This document shows, one piece after another, positions 51,685 to 61,039 of a DNA stretch of 64,000 nucleotides (position 1 is its first letter; each line of letters begins with the position of its first letter). The stretch lies in contig DASRDB010000018.1 in assembly GCA_035652815.1 (NCBI GenBank), forward strand, positions 88,356-152,355, given 5' to 3'. Made by a program: the position numbers and the translations under genes. The notes below the pieces were generated by a model. That model did not search any database, had not been told where the DNA came from, and was given only the letters and a program-made list of their open reading frames with translations. This DNA comes from DASRDB01 sp035652815. Its GTDB lineage: Bacteria > Chloroflexota > Ktedonobacteria > Ktedonobacterales > Ktedonobacteraceae.

Positions 51685-52769
51685 CATTCCTTCGTTTCAG
51701 CCTCGCGTTCTTTATGTTGCAAGCCCATAGAGACAGAAATTCCAACAAAGCTTCGCCAAAGAAAATCGCCATCGTCGGCTCGAAACGCATAGACATAACC
51801 GTCATTCACCCCAACAAAAACGATGCCATCTGTAACGAGAGGCTGGGACAACAGCAGATCAGGAAACCGAAAACGCCAGAGAAGCGTTCCATCTTCTGTT
51901 CGTAGAGCCAGTAAATAGCCGTCGTTGGTCGCCAGATAGATATTGCCTTGAGCAACGGTAGGCAGGCTAATATGGGCTTCCCGCACAGAGGTTCTGATAA
52001 ATTGTTGCCACAATAACGAACCATCACGGGCGGAAAAGGCATAGAAAAGCGCCATTCCCTGCCTCATGATTCCTTGATACACCACTCTACCAACCACGAC
52101 GGGCGACGAACATACCTGACCCAATCCATGTTTCTTCCAGAGAAGCGAGCCATCCTGCGCTCGAAATGCCAGGCAACCATCCACTGCCGCATAAAGAATA
52201 TCGTCTGCCACGACCAACGGGAAAAAGATGCCTTTCGCAAGAAAAACTTTCCAGAGCAAGCTGCCATCCATTGGAGAAAGAGCAAAAAGCGAGGGCGCAT
52301 AGGGAGCATTCACCCGTATTGAGCCATACACCCTGTTTCCTTCAACGGCAGGAGCAGGAAAAATCACCGGATTTCCATCACTATGACCGGCACAATTTGC
52401 ATGCCAAAGCAATCTACCATTTTGTGTATCAAGAGCGTAAAGCTTTCCCGCGCTAGTTGCAAGATAGATTGTCTTGCCAGCAACAACAGGCGTTTCGATA
52501 AGCGCCGGAAAATCCCCCGGCTCAAACGACCATTGCATAGCTCCATCATCTGCTTGTATCGCCTGGATTATTCGCTTTTCCTGCGAGAGTACATTGACAT
52601 ACAACATATGCTGAGAAACTGCGAAGGAATCGGCGATACCCTGAAAAGTATACTTGCGGAGAAGCGTTCCCGTACTCGCCTCTAAAGCAGAAATATGTCC
52701 CTGACTGGCATATATGGTTGTCCCTTCAATAGCAAGCTGCGGGGGTAATGGTGTGTGTTGGCTTTGCAT
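51684..52769 (-). CDS. PQQ-type beta-propeller protein
   Basis: A 361-residue protein made of about eight blades with the recurring element of the form ALD.QDGSLLWK (for example AFRAQDGSLLWKKHG and ALRTEDGTLLWRFRF). This is the PQQ_2/BamB-like propeller. There is no signal peptide, so it is probably cytoplasmic and works as a binding scaffold rather than a quinoprotein dehydrogenase. GAGGAC lies before the ATG. Confidence 0.85.
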   Translation of the reverse strand: MQSQHTPLPPQLAIEGTTIYASQGHISALEASTGTLLRKYTFQGIADSFAVSQHMLYVNVLSQEKRIIQAIQADDGAMQWSFEPGDFPALIETPVVAGKTIYLATSAGKLYALDTQNGRLLWHANCAGHSDGNPVIFPAPAVEGNRVYGSIRVNAPYAPSLFALSPMDGSLLWKVFLAKGIFFPLVVADDILYAAVDGCLAFRAQDGSLLWKKHGLGQVCSSPVVVGRVVYQGIMRQGMALFYAFSARDGSLLWQQFIRTSVREAHISLPTVAQGNIYLATNDGYLLALRTEDGTLLWRFRFPDLLLSQPLVTDGIVFVGVNDGYVYAFRADDGDFLWRSFVGISVSMGLQHKEREAETKE

Positions 52770-52925
52770 GGCTTTTGTCCTCGTCCTTTATTAAAAGTTA
52801 GGAACGTTTCTTAGTCGCTTTTATATCAACATCTCACTTTTTTATACATTTTAAATCTTTTGGGATTGTATCATTTTTTATCCGTTTCGTGTGCAGTCTA
52901 AATTACTCTAAAAACCAGTATGTAC

Positions 52926-52994
52926 TAGCTCCGGCAATGAGCAGCTTTTTCCTGATAGAGCATATTGTAGAAAAAGTTGTCATTGCCAAAGCTA
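52926..52994. repeat. Imperfect 24-bp inverted repeat
   Basis: TAGCTCCGGCAATGAGCAGC and the complementary right arm (ending AAAGCTA) differ at only a few positions. It lies downstream of the secreted protein gene on the minus strand and has no clear T-run. Confidence 0.6.
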
Positions 52995-53033
52995 GCAATA
53001 CTGCAAGGTAAGCCTTATTAAGTTAGTTCATTA

Positions 53034-53612
53034 TTAAAGGGGCCATATAAGTATTCCCAATGTATCTGAAGTGACCTGTTGTGCAACGTCATTATTTAAA
53101 GTGTTCCCAGTAGCACTAATACTTATGTTCAGGCTATTTGGAACAAGTGAAGCAACAGGTTTGTTATTCTGGAATCTCACGCATCTGTCTTGCCATCCAC
53201 TTGCTTGCCCATATCCCGCCCCTGGATATAAAGGATAGGGTCCATTGAAAATGATAGGAGGGGGAGTTTGAAAGGTTGAAGGGAATGGACAAAGACCAGT
53301 AACCTGACCAACAACTCTAATGTTGGTCACTAAATAGTTCTTGAGACATGGAGCGGTTACACTGACATGCAAATATAATTGCCAATCAAGCGCCCCTCCT
53401 GGAGGATTAGATACAGCAACTGTATCTTGATTAGAGACGCTGCTGAGACTTACATCTAAGCATTGAATGGGAGGACCTTGCTTGATTGGTGGATTATGGC
53501 TATGTCTGTCACCGTTCATAGCGTAAGCATTAAGGCTAAAGGCACCAAACAAAGTAAAGAGTGTAGCACAGCATACTACAAAGTTTCTGAGGGGGGAAAA
53601 ACTCCTCTTCAA
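53034..53612 (-). CDS. Secreted protein of unknown function
   Basis: A 192-residue protein with a Sec signal peptide (MKRSFSPLRNFVVCCATLFT, then a Leu/Phe-rich core and AYA as a likely cleavage site near residue 31). The mature part has five Cys residues, many Pro, Ser and Asn residues, and no recognised domain. The start is TTG at 53612 with GAGGAG about 11 bases upstream. Base composition is AT-rich compared with most of the window. It is probably exported or surface-attached. Confidence 0.7.
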   Translation of the reverse strand: MKRSFSPLRNFVVCCATLFTLFGAFSLNAYAMNGDRHSHNPPIKQGPPIQCLDVSLSSVSNQDTVAVSNPPGGALDWQLYLHVSVTAPCLKNYLVTNIRVVGQVTGLCPFPSTFQTPPPIIFNGPYPLYPGAGYGQASGWQDRCVRFQNNKPVASLVPNSLNISISATGNTLNNDVAQQVTSDTLGILIWPL

Positions 53613-53875
53613 AGCTAAATTTCTCCTCTGTTCTTCTTGTACTTAATTCCCTAAGCACAAACCCAACAATTATTTAAAATCCTGACCGGATAGACCATCA
53701 ATTTTACGGTAGGGTCTTTCAACTCAGGTATAGATATAAGGTACTTGTTTTTTAGCTTTTTGTCTTCCTCTTGAGGATGGAATTTTTGGCCAATTTTTTC
53801 ATCTTCCAAGTGGAATTCTACTTTCAGCTATTTTTCCTAGAGGTTTCTTCTCATTAATAAAGAGGGAAACGCTCA

Positions 53876-54535
53876 TTAATCGCTCTCTCCTAATGACACA
53901 TCAAGCCATTCCACAATCCTCAATTCAAAACTTCTCATTATAGCCTCTTCAGCACTATGAACATGCAAACTACTGTACAATCTTTGGAGATGCGAATGAA
54001 TAGTAGATTCTGCAAGTCCAAGCCTCTGAGCCATCTCCCGTTCGCTCTCTCCTCGTATTAGTCCTTCTAATACATCTTTTTCACGTTTAGTCAGAAGCTT
54101 TCTCGCATCTTCTACAAGTAATGGCAAAAGTTTTCTATGTTGAAATTGCTTATAGATTTCATACTCAATATTATGTAATAGAAGAGCGCACTGCTGTGCA
54201 AAATGTTGAGGAAGTCCTGGCACCAATTTGGAAACTAAATAACCAGCATCTAGTTCCAGCATCCCATAGCAAATTTGCTGGTAATAAAGATCAATGACCT
54301 GCGACCCCGTTATAAAACTTTTTTTCTGGGAATTGTTCCACCAAATACGCGCACGCTCTTTGGTAATACAAGAAATGTGTTTCTCGAACCAAAGCCGTGG
54401 AGAAACTGATAGTACCTGTGAAAGCATAGCTGGAACATTGAAAAGGCACTGAAGAAGGTAATCCCACTCTTTGAGAACATGATGTTCTTCGGCCAAATCA
54501 TATTGATCATATTTCTCTTGGGTGTTCCCGTCCAT
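53876..54535 (-). CDS. LuxR-type transcription regulator
   Basis: A 219-residue protein. The C-terminal 65 residues are a LuxR/GerE HTH, LLTKREKDVLEGLIRGESER, followed by EMAQRLGLAESTIHSHLQRL. The N-terminal 150 residues are helical and do not resemble a receiver or autoinducer domain. The ATG at 54535 has GGGGGAG immediately upstream; an ATG four codons earlier overlaps that site. It may regulate the secreted protein gene downstream. The region is AT-rich. Confidence 0.85.
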   Translation of the reverse strand: MDGNTQEKYDQYDLAEEHHVLKEWDYLLQCLFNVPAMLSQVLSVSPRLWFEKHISCITKERARIWWNNSQKKSFITGSQVIDLYYQQICYGMLELDAGYLVSKLVPGLPQHFAQQCALLLHNIEYEIYKQFQHRKLLPLLVEDARKLLTKREKDVLEGLIRGESEREMAQRLGLAESTIHSHLQRLYSSLHVHSAEEAIMRSFELRIVEWLDVSLGESD

Positions 54536-54870
54536 ATTCTCCCCCATTAGAATACAAACGTTATTAGTTTTATTACTAGCATCTAAGTTAACAAGGGTAA
54601 AGGTGGCACCAGAAGTAAAATGCTAGCAAGCGAAGTATACATGAGATTTGTTTGTTTGTCAACAATATACAAATAGAATAGGCTGAATAAAAACCGTATG
54701 TAAACACAACATTCAATAGGCTTTCATACAAATACCAGTTTCTATACGCCTGCTATACCACTCTCTTTTCTGCTCTAGCTCAAAACTGATTTACATTCCG
54801 TTTAAGAACATGGTATATCCTTCTCTTACAGAGGTTTCGTACCGCATATAAAAACTGCTGAGCAAACCCA
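54536..54870. other. AT-rich gap without a gene
   Basis: I see no gene or clear structure between the LuxR start and the marR promoter. The stretch is AT-rich and holds several direct short repeats of ACAAATA type. Confidence 0.5.
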
Positions 54871-54900
54871 TTGACAACCGCATTTCCTTTACTGTATAAT
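54871..54900 (+). promoter_or_regulatory. Consensus sigma-70-type promoter of the marR-ABC operon
   Basis: TTGACA (54871-54876) and TATAAT (54895-54900) are both perfect and 18 bases apart. Confidence 0.85.
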
Positions 54901-54903
54901 TAG

Positions 54904-54916
54904 TTAGGAAACCTAA
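54904..54916. promoter_or_regulatory. MarR operator-like dyad at the transcription start
   Basis: TTAGGAAACCTAA is a dyad with 5-bp arms immediately after the -10 box, within the larger AT-rich palindrome AATTAGTTAGGAAACCTAAT. A MarR dimer bound here would block initiation. Confidence 0.6.
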
Positions 54917-54954
54917 TTAATTACCAACCTATATAGACACAGGGAGGTGCGGAA

Positions 54955-55449
54955 GTGGAACATTTGCAACAATTGGCATTGGATGAGACCGCGCAGAAAC
55001 TTATGCGGGCCTTTATGCAGTTCCATCGCGTCGATTGGCATGACCGGTCGGTGGCGGGGTGCAGGCCGAGCGAGATTCGCGTGTTGTTCTGTGTCAAAAG
55101 AGGGGCCAAACCTGATTCGCTTGTGACAGTCTCAGAGATCGGCAAGCGGCTGGGCGTCACTTCGCCCACTGTGACGCAGCTGCTGAAGGGACTGGAGGCG
55201 AATGGGCTGGTCGAGCGGCATATTGATCCGCATGATCGGCGCGCAGTCGTCATCACGCTCACGCCAAAGGGCGATATGGTGACGCACAAAGCCATTGGGG
55301 CCTTTGCTGACTCCATGAAGGGATTGATTGAATACCTGGGGGAGGAAGAGAGCAATCACCTTGCTGAACTATTGCTTAAAACGGCTCGCTATTATCAAGA
55401 GAAGGCAGCCACTATGAATGACGCTTATTGGAACGGGGAAGAATCATGA
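54955..55449 (+). CDS. MarR-family regulator
   Basis: A 164-residue winged-helix regulator. The DNA-binding helix lies in VSEIGKRLGVTSPTVTQLLK, and the wing in DPHDRRAVVITLTPKG, the MarR signature. The GTG at 54955 follows GGGAGG. The first ABC subunit gene overlaps its stop by four bases. It probably represses its own operon and is released by a drug-like ligand. Confidence 0.92.
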   Translation: MEHLQQLALDETAQKLMRAFMQFHRVDWHDRSVAGCRPSEIRVLFCVKRGAKPDSLVTVSEIGKRLGVTSPTVTQLLKGLEANGLVERHIDPHDRRAVVITLTPKGDMVTHKAIGAFADSMKGLIEYLGEEESNHLAELLLKTARYYQEKAATMNDAYWNGEES

Positions 55450-57173
55450 TACGCTTATTCAGACTTTTAAAGCCATACCGCCTTCTATTACTGTTTGTGG
55501 TGATCCTCGCCTTCGCGCAATCGCTGTCAAACCTCTACCTGCCTACACTCATGGCGGATATCGTCAATAACGGTATTGTCAAGCAGGATACTGGCTACAT
55601 CTGGCGTGTGGGCGGCTTGATGCTGGTGGTGACGCTTGCAGGCACCGCCTGCGCGGTCATTGGCGCTTTCTTTTCGGCCAGGGTGGCTATCGGCTTTGGC
55701 CGCGACCTGCGCGCCCGAATCTTCAAGCATGTCGAACAATTTTCACTGCATGAATTTGATACGCTCGGCACAGCGTCCTTAATCACTCGAACGACGAACG
55801 ACACTACCCAGGTGCAGCAGGTGCTTATCATTATGCTGCTGATGATGATTAGCGCTCCTATGATGGCGATTGGTGGCATCATCCTGGCAATTCAACAGGA
55901 CGCCACGCTTTCCTGGCTGTTGATCGTTGTTATTCCTATTCTGCTGGCGGCCATCCTGTTGATTATGCGTAACGCCATCCCGCTTTTCCGCCTGATACAG
56001 GTCAAACTGGACAGGCTCAACCTGATTCTGGATGAAGGACTGACGGGTGTGCGCGTCATTCGCGCCTTTGACCGCGATGAGGCTGAGAAAAGACGCTTTG
56101 ACGACGCCAACCTTGATCTGACCAATCTTGCTATCAAGGTCAACCGCATTGTGGCCTTCATGATGCCGGTAATGATGCTGGTGCTGAATGTCACCTCGGT
56201 TGGTATTCTCTGGTTCGGCAGTATTCGCATTAACAACGGCGATATGCAGGTGGGCGCGCTGATTGCCTTCTTGCAGTATGCTATGCAAATTCTCTTCTCG
56301 CTATTGATGCTTTCGATGATGTTCATTATGCTGCCCCGCGCCTCGGCCTCTGCTACTCGTATCAACGAGGTACTGGACATCAAGCCAGAGATCAATGATG
56401 CGCCGGTTGTGAAGCGGGCGGAGGACATGCGTGGCTATGTTGAGTTCGATAATGTCACCTTCAGCTACCCTGGCGCGGAAGAACCCGCCATCTCGAACAT
56501 TTCGTTTAGCGCGCGTCCCGGCGAGGTAACGGCCATCATCGGCGGCACCGGCTCCGGCAAATCAACGCTTATCAGCCTGATCCCGCGCTTCTATGACGTG
56601 GATAACGGGCGCGTGCTGGTAGATGGCGTGGATGTGCGCGAGATGTCGCAGGAGCATTTACGCTCGAAGATCGGCTTCGTGCCGCAGAAGGCGGTGCTGT
56701 TCTCAGGCACCATCGCGGACAACATTCGTTATGGCAAAGAAGACGCTACTGATGAAGAAATTCGCCATGCCGCCGATGTGGCGCAGGCGACCGAATTCAT
56801 CTCCAATATGAAAGACGGTTTCGATTCGATGATTGCCCAGGGTGGCACCAACGTCTCTGGCGGGCAGAAACAGCGCCTGTCTATCGCTCGCGCCCTGGTG
56901 CGCAGGCCGGAAATCTACATCTTTGATGACAGCTTCTCCGCGCTCGACTTCAAGACGGACGCCAGATTGCGCGCCGCCCTGAGACGAGAGACGGAGGATG
57001 CAACGGTCTTTATCGTCGCCCAGCGCGTCAACACGGTGATGGACGCGGATCAGATCATTGTGCTGGATGAAGGGCGTATCGCGGGCATCGGCAACCATCA
57101 TCAGTTGATGCAGAGCAGTGAAGTGTATCGCGAAATCGTCTCCTCGCAGCTCTCTTTGGAGGAAATCGCATGA
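55446..57173 (+). CDS. Heterodimeric ABC exporter, subunit with degenerate ATPase site
   Basis: A 575-residue half transporter with six transmembrane helices, then an ATPase domain. The Walker A is GGTGSGKST and the signature is VSGGQKQR. The Walker B ends IFDDSFSALD, with Asp in place of the catalytic Glu, and the switch His is Gln in VAQRVNT. This is the non-catalytic partner pattern of TM287/288 or BmrCD-type exporters. It overlaps marR and the next subunit by ATGA. Confidence 0.92.
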   Translation: MIRLFRLLKPYRLLLLFVVILAFAQSLSNLYLPTLMADIVNNGIVKQDTGYIWRVGGLMLVVTLAGTACAVIGAFFSARVAIGFGRDLRARIFKHVEQFSLHEFDTLGTASLITRTTNDTTQVQQVLIIMLLMMISAPMMAIGGIILAIQQDATLSWLLIVVIPILLAAILLIMRNAIPLFRLIQVKLDRLNLILDEGLTGVRVIRAFDRDEAEKRRFDDANLDLTNLAIKVNRIVAFMMPVMMLVLNVTSVGILWFGSIRINNGDMQVGALIAFLQYAMQILFSLLMLSMMFIMLPRASASATRINEVLDIKPEINDAPVVKRAEDMRGYVEFDNVTFSYPGAEEPAISNISFSARPGEVTAIIGGTGSGKSTLISLIPRFYDVDNGRVLVDGVDVREMSQEHLRSKIGFVPQKAVLFSGTIADNIRYGKEDATDEEIRHAADVAQATEFISNMKDGFDSMIAQGGTNVSGGQKQRLSIARALVRRPEIYIFDDSFSALDFKTDARLRAALRRETEDATVFIVAQRVNTVMDADQIIVLDEGRIAGIGNHHQLMQSSEVYREIVSSQLSLEEIA

Positions 57174-59062
57174 GTATAGATCGCAGCGCGCAGAGACCCG
57201 GCATGCAGCGTCAAGGCGGGGGCATGGGACCCTGGGGCAGAGGTGGTATGGGCATGCCGGTCGAGAAGGCCAAGAACTTCCGGGCCACGTTCTACCGCCT
57301 GCTTGGCTACTTCCGGCCCTATAAGGTCGCCCTGTTCGTCGTTCTCGTAACGGCTGTGCTGGGGACGGTTTTCAATATTGTTGGCCCGAAAATCCTGGGC
57401 ATGGCAACGACCAAACTCTTCGAGGGCCTGATCGCCAAATTTATGCACGTGCCTGGAGCAAGCGTTGACTTCGGCTACATCGGCACAGTGCTGCTGATCC
57501 TGCTCGGCCTGTACGTCATCAGCGCGATCTTCATGTACATCCAGCAGTACGTGATGGCTGGCGTGGCGCAGCGCACCGTCTACACCCTGCGCAAGCAAGT
57601 AGACGAAAAGCTGACGCGCCTGCCTCTGAAGTACTTTGACTCGACCACTCACGGCGAGATCATGAGCCGCGCCGTGAACGACATGGATAACATCAGCACG
57701 ACCTTACAACAGAGCCTGACGCAGTTGATTACCAGCGCCGTGACGCTCATCGGCGTAATCGTGATGATGCTGCTCATCAGCCCCTTGCTCTCGCTTGTGA
57801 TTGTGCTGACCCTGCCGCTCAGCCTGTTCGTGACGGGCTTCATCGCCAAACGCTCGCAGGTCTACTTCGCGAGGCAGCAGCGCGCGCTCGGTCAACTCAA
57901 TGGCCATGTCGAGGAGATGTACACCGGACACAAAATCGTCAAGGCCTTCGGACACGAGCGCGAGTCGATGGAGCATTTCGATGAACTGAACGCGAAGTAC
58001 TATAATGCAGGCTGGCGGGCGCAGTTCGTCTCCGGAATCATCATGCCACTGATGCGCTTCATCGGCAACATCGGCTACGTCTTCGTGTGTGTCATCGGCG
58101 GCATCATGGTAACGCAGCGTTCGATTACGATTGGTGACGTGCAGGCGTTCATCCAGTACGCGCAGCAGTTCACTATGCCGATCACGCAGCTTGCCAATAT
58201 CGCTAACGTCATCCAGTCCACCATCGCCTCGGCGGAGCGCATCTTTGAACTGCTCGACGAGCCAGAGGAGCAGCCAGATGCCGCAGACGCGAAGGTGGTC
58301 AAGGCTCCACGCGGCGCGGTCAAGTTCGAGCATGTCAGCTTCCGCTATAAAGAGGATGTACCGCTGATCGAGGATATGAACATCGACGTGCAGCCGGGAC
58401 AGACCATCGCCATTGTCGGCCCGACGGGTGCAGGGAAGACCACGCTGGTCAATTTGTTGATGCGTTTCTACGAACTCAACGAGGGGCGTATCCTGGTTGA
58501 TGGCGTGGATATCAGGCAGATGAAGCGCGGCGACCTGCGGCGGCTATTCGGCATGGTGCTGCAAGACACGTGGCTGTTTAACGGCACCATCCGAGATAAC
58601 ATCGCCTATGGCCGCGAGGGCGCGACGGAAGAGGAGATTGTGCAGGCCGCGAAAGCCGCCCGCGCCGACCATTTCATCCGCACGCTGCCCGAGAGTTACA
58701 ACACGGTTCTGAATCAAGAGGCGACCAACATTTCGCAGGGCCAGAAGCAGTTGCTGACCATCGCCCGCGCTGTGCTGGCTGACCCTGCCATCCTCATCCT
58801 CGACGAGGCCACCAGCAGCGTCGATACCCGTACCGAGATGGCGATTCAGAAAGCCATGAGCGAGCTGATGAAGGGCCGCACCAGCTTCGTCATCGCCCAC
58901 CGCCTCTCGACGATCCGCGATGCCGACCTGATCCTGGTCATGAATCACGGCACCATCATCGAGCAAGGCACGCACGAAGAACTGCTGGCAAAGAACGGCT
59001 TCTATGCTGATCTGTATAACAGCCAGTTCACGGGGAGGGCCTTGCAGGAAGAGGCAGTGTAA
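57170..59062 (+). CDS. Heterodimeric ABC exporter, catalytic subunit
   Basis: A 630-residue half transporter with a Gly/Met-rich N-terminal 30 residues, six helices and an ATPase domain. The Walker A is GPTGAGKTT, the Walker B is ILILDEATSSVD with the catalytic Glu, and the switch His is in IAHRLST. The signature is ISQGQKQLL, which is non-standard and pairs with the degenerate site of the partner. Together they should form one active and one inactive ATP site. It is the third gene of the operon. Confidence 0.92.
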   Translation: MSIDRSAQRPGMQRQGGGMGPWGRGGMGMPVEKAKNFRATFYRLLGYFRPYKVALFVVLVTAVLGTVFNIVGPKILGMATTKLFEGLIAKFMHVPGASVDFGYIGTVLLILLGLYVISAIFMYIQQYVMAGVAQRTVYTLRKQVDEKLTRLPLKYFDSTTHGEIMSRAVNDMDNISTTLQQSLTQLITSAVTLIGVIVMMLLISPLLSLVIVLTLPLSLFVTGFIAKRSQVYFARQQRALGQLNGHVEEMYTGHKIVKAFGHERESMEHFDELNAKYYNAGWRAQFVSGIIMPLMRFIGNIGYVFVCVIGGIMVTQRSITIGDVQAFIQYAQQFTMPITQLANIANVIQSTIASAERIFELLDEPEEQPDAADAKVVKAPRGAVKFEHVSFRYKEDVPLIEDMNIDVQPGQTIAIVGPTGAGKTTLVNLLMRFYELNEGRILVDGVDIRQMKRGDLRRLFGMVLQDTWLFNGTIRDNIAYGREGATEEEIVQAAKAARADHFIRTLPESYNTVLNQEATNISQGQKQLLTIARAVLADPAILILDEATSSVDTRTEMAIQKAMSELMKGRTSFVIAHRLSTIRDADLILVMNHGTIIEQGTHEELLAKNGFYADLYNSQFTGRALQEEAV

Positions 59063-59073
59063 ACAAACACAAC

Positions 59074-59109
59074 AAAAAGGGTGGTTGGACATGTCCAGCC
59101 GCCCTTTTT
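59074..59109 (+). terminator. Terminator of the marR-ABC operon
   Basis: AAAAAGGGTGG pairs with CCGCCCTTTTT around TTGGACATGTCCAG, itself a nested stem, followed by T-rich sequence. Confidence 0.85.
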
Positions 59110-59123
59110 ATTATGAAAATACA

Positions 59124-59222
59124 ATGAAAGATAGATATCCCATATGTCCCACATGCCTTGAACTCTATCATAAAAATGCCTATGCTATGCGTTGGAAAAA
59201 ACTGCCGGAGAGAAATAGATGA
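59124..59222 (+). CDS. Possible 32-residue peptide
   Basis: The frame MKDRYPICPTCLELYHKNAY has a CxxC pair and ends RWKKLPERNR. Its TGA overlaps the ATG of the next gene, which would suit coupling. There is no strong ribosome binding site. It may be a leader peptide or chance. Confidence 0.3.
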   Translation: MKDRYPICPTCLELYHKNAYAMRWKKLPERNR

Positions 59223-60313
59223 TGCCAGATAGCAGGTATACATTCAAACGCCGCATAGCGATGGTCGTTTTGTGTATTTCGAGCGTTGTTTTGCTTATCC
59301 TTGTAGGCCTTCTTGTCGTGAATTATGTCAACCCCGGTCAGCAAACTGCTGGACATCCGAATAAACAGGGGAAGGGGAGTCCAACGGCGCAAAATAGCCC
59401 GGCGGCTCAGATCAGCCCAACCTTACAGCCCAACGCGCCGCCTTCTCCTTTGCTTTTCGGCACCAATCTTGGCCTCTTCAATGACCATGACCAGTTTATT
59501 AACTCAAGCCAGACGCGCAATTTGATGCAGCAGATACACGTGCGCATTGTGCGTATGCCCACGCGCCCCAACCTGCCGCTTGCCGTCGAACAACAGGCGG
59601 CGCAGGCAATCAAAAGCATCGGAGCCATCCCTTTGCTGGCGCTGGTCGGCGGACAAAGGCCTGACGCGCTCGCCATCGACACCCAGATGATTCAGATGAT
59701 GAACAACGTGTTCGGGAACAGCCTCGTCTACTACGAATTTGGCAATGAGGATGATCTGAACGGCGTCCTCATCACAGACTACACCGCGAAGTGGAGCAGC
59801 CTGGTGCCGCAACTAAAACGCTTAGCCCGCAACGGGCAATTTATCGGCCCCGTAAGTTACCAGTACAGCCATGACAATCTCACGGCCTTCCTGCAAGGCG
59901 CGCATCCCGCTCCTGACCTGATTAGCTGGCACGAATACACCTGTAGCTACAAAGACCCCGCCCAGGATTGTCTCAACAGCATCGATCACTGGACAAATCA
60001 CATTACAGACGCCCGCTCAGTCATGCAGTCCACGCTGGGAAAGATGCTGCCCATCATGATAACCGAATGGAACTACGCCTCCGACCAATCCACCCAATCC
60101 AACGGCCAGCCCATCCCCGACGGCAAATACGATAACAGCCAGTTCATGACCCAATGGACCACCAGAGCCATAGAGACCCTGGCCCAAAACCAGGTTTTCG
60201 CCTCCATGCAATACTCGGCCACCGACACTTCGCTACCATTGATTACCTATCATGTGACCTTAACAGTGCAGGGAACGACATTTGGGGCGTTGTATCAGAA
60301 ACTGATTCGATAA
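59219..60313 (+). CDS. Membrane-anchored glycosidase-like protein (clan GH-A fold)
   Basis: A 364-residue protein with an N-terminal membrane anchor (about 12-36), a Pro/Ser/Gln-rich linker to about residue 75, and a TIM-barrel-like domain. YYEFGNEDD resembles the acid/base Asn-Glu of clan A glycosidases, and MITEWNYAS the nucleophile Glu. It probably acts outside the cell on polysaccharide or glycan. It does not match one GH family clearly. GAGAG precedes the ATG. Confidence 0.75.
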   Translation: MMPDSRYTFKRRIAMVVLCISSVVLLILVGLLVVNYVNPGQQTAGHPNKQGKGSPTAQNSPAAQISPTLQPNAPPSPLLFGTNLGLFNDHDQFINSSQTRNLMQQIHVRIVRMPTRPNLPLAVEQQAAQAIKSIGAIPLLALVGGQRPDALAIDTQMIQMMNNVFGNSLVYYEFGNEDDLNGVLITDYTAKWSSLVPQLKRLARNGQFIGPVSYQYSHDNLTAFLQGAHPAPDLISWHEYTCSYKDPAQDCLNSIDHWTNHITDARSVMQSTLGKMLPIMITEWNYASDQSTQSNGQPIPDGKYDNSQFMTQWTTRAIETLAQNQVFASMQYSATDTSLPLITYHVTLTVQGTTFGALYQKLIR

Positions 60314-60314
60314 A

Positions 60315-60465
60315 TGTAGGGACGCGATTGATCGCGTCCTGCTGGCCTACCTGCGCATCCGGGGCAGGACGCGATCAATCGCGTCCCTACAGAAAAATTC
60401 ATCATCGCGTCCACCTACGTCTGAATTGGCGTGGAAGGCAGGACGCGATCAATCGCGTCCCTACA
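60315..60465. repeat. Two adjacent family A elements
   Basis: A full palindrome (TGTAGGGACGCGATTGATCG and its complement) at 60315-60391 is followed by a diverged second one whose right end CCCTACA lies at 60465. The second provides the stop codon of the transposase gene. Confidence 0.85.
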
Positions 60466-60967
60466 CATTATAAAGATCATCTTCTATCCATTTGGCAGGA
60501 TTATTCAGGATATATTGCCGAATCCGGTCTATGCTGGCGTTATTTATCCGAACCACATGGTCGTAAAAACGTTCCTGCCACGCAAAATCATCTCTACCTG
60601 CCGCATGAACATAATAAGTGACGAGGGCTTTAAATCGTCTAATGACCTGCCCCAGAGTAGGATTACGTGTATCCGGGTTGTTAGATTCTACAAAATGTAA
60701 CATAGCATGCAGATGGTTAGGCATAATAACGTAGGTGTCCAGCCTGAGAAACGCAAAAGAATCGGGCAAGGTATTCCAAATCCAGCGCACCGCATCCCCT
60801 ATATCATTGGTATACATATTGCCATCCACGATTTCCCCAAATAACATTCTCCTCTGGTGGGTACAAATTGTCACAAAATAGGTTCCAGGTGAACTGTAAT
60901 CATACCCTTTCAACCGCACAGAACGCCGGTGATGCTTATCAGGATCATAAGGCATGTCATATGTCAC
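60461..60967 (-). CDS. REP-associated tyrosine transposase (RAYT)
   Basis: A 168-residue HUH-type transposase. The metal-binding pair is His85 and His87 in VIMPNHLHAM, and the catalytic Tyr is probably Tyr152 in IRQYILNNPAKW. The opening RSVRLKGYDYSSPGTYFVTI and TICTHQRRMLFG are typical of the family. RAYTs mobilise flanking palindromes such as REPs. Here the stop codon TAG is made by the family A end TGTAGGG. It lies in a dense cluster of family A repeats. Confidence 0.92.
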   Translation of the reverse strand: MTYDMPYDPDKHHRRSVRLKGYDYSSPGTYFVTICTHQRRMLFGEIVDGNMYTNDIGDAVRWIWNTLPDSFAFLRLDTYVIMPNHLHAMLHFVESNNPDTRNPTLGQVIRRFKALVTYYVHAAGRDDFAWQERFYDHVVRINNASIDRIRQYILNNPAKWIEDDLYNV

Positions 60968-61039
60968 TCGCTTTCACATAAAAATGAATGTTTACCGGAT
61001 TACCTGACGAATATAGCAATCCAATGATGAATTTACCTC

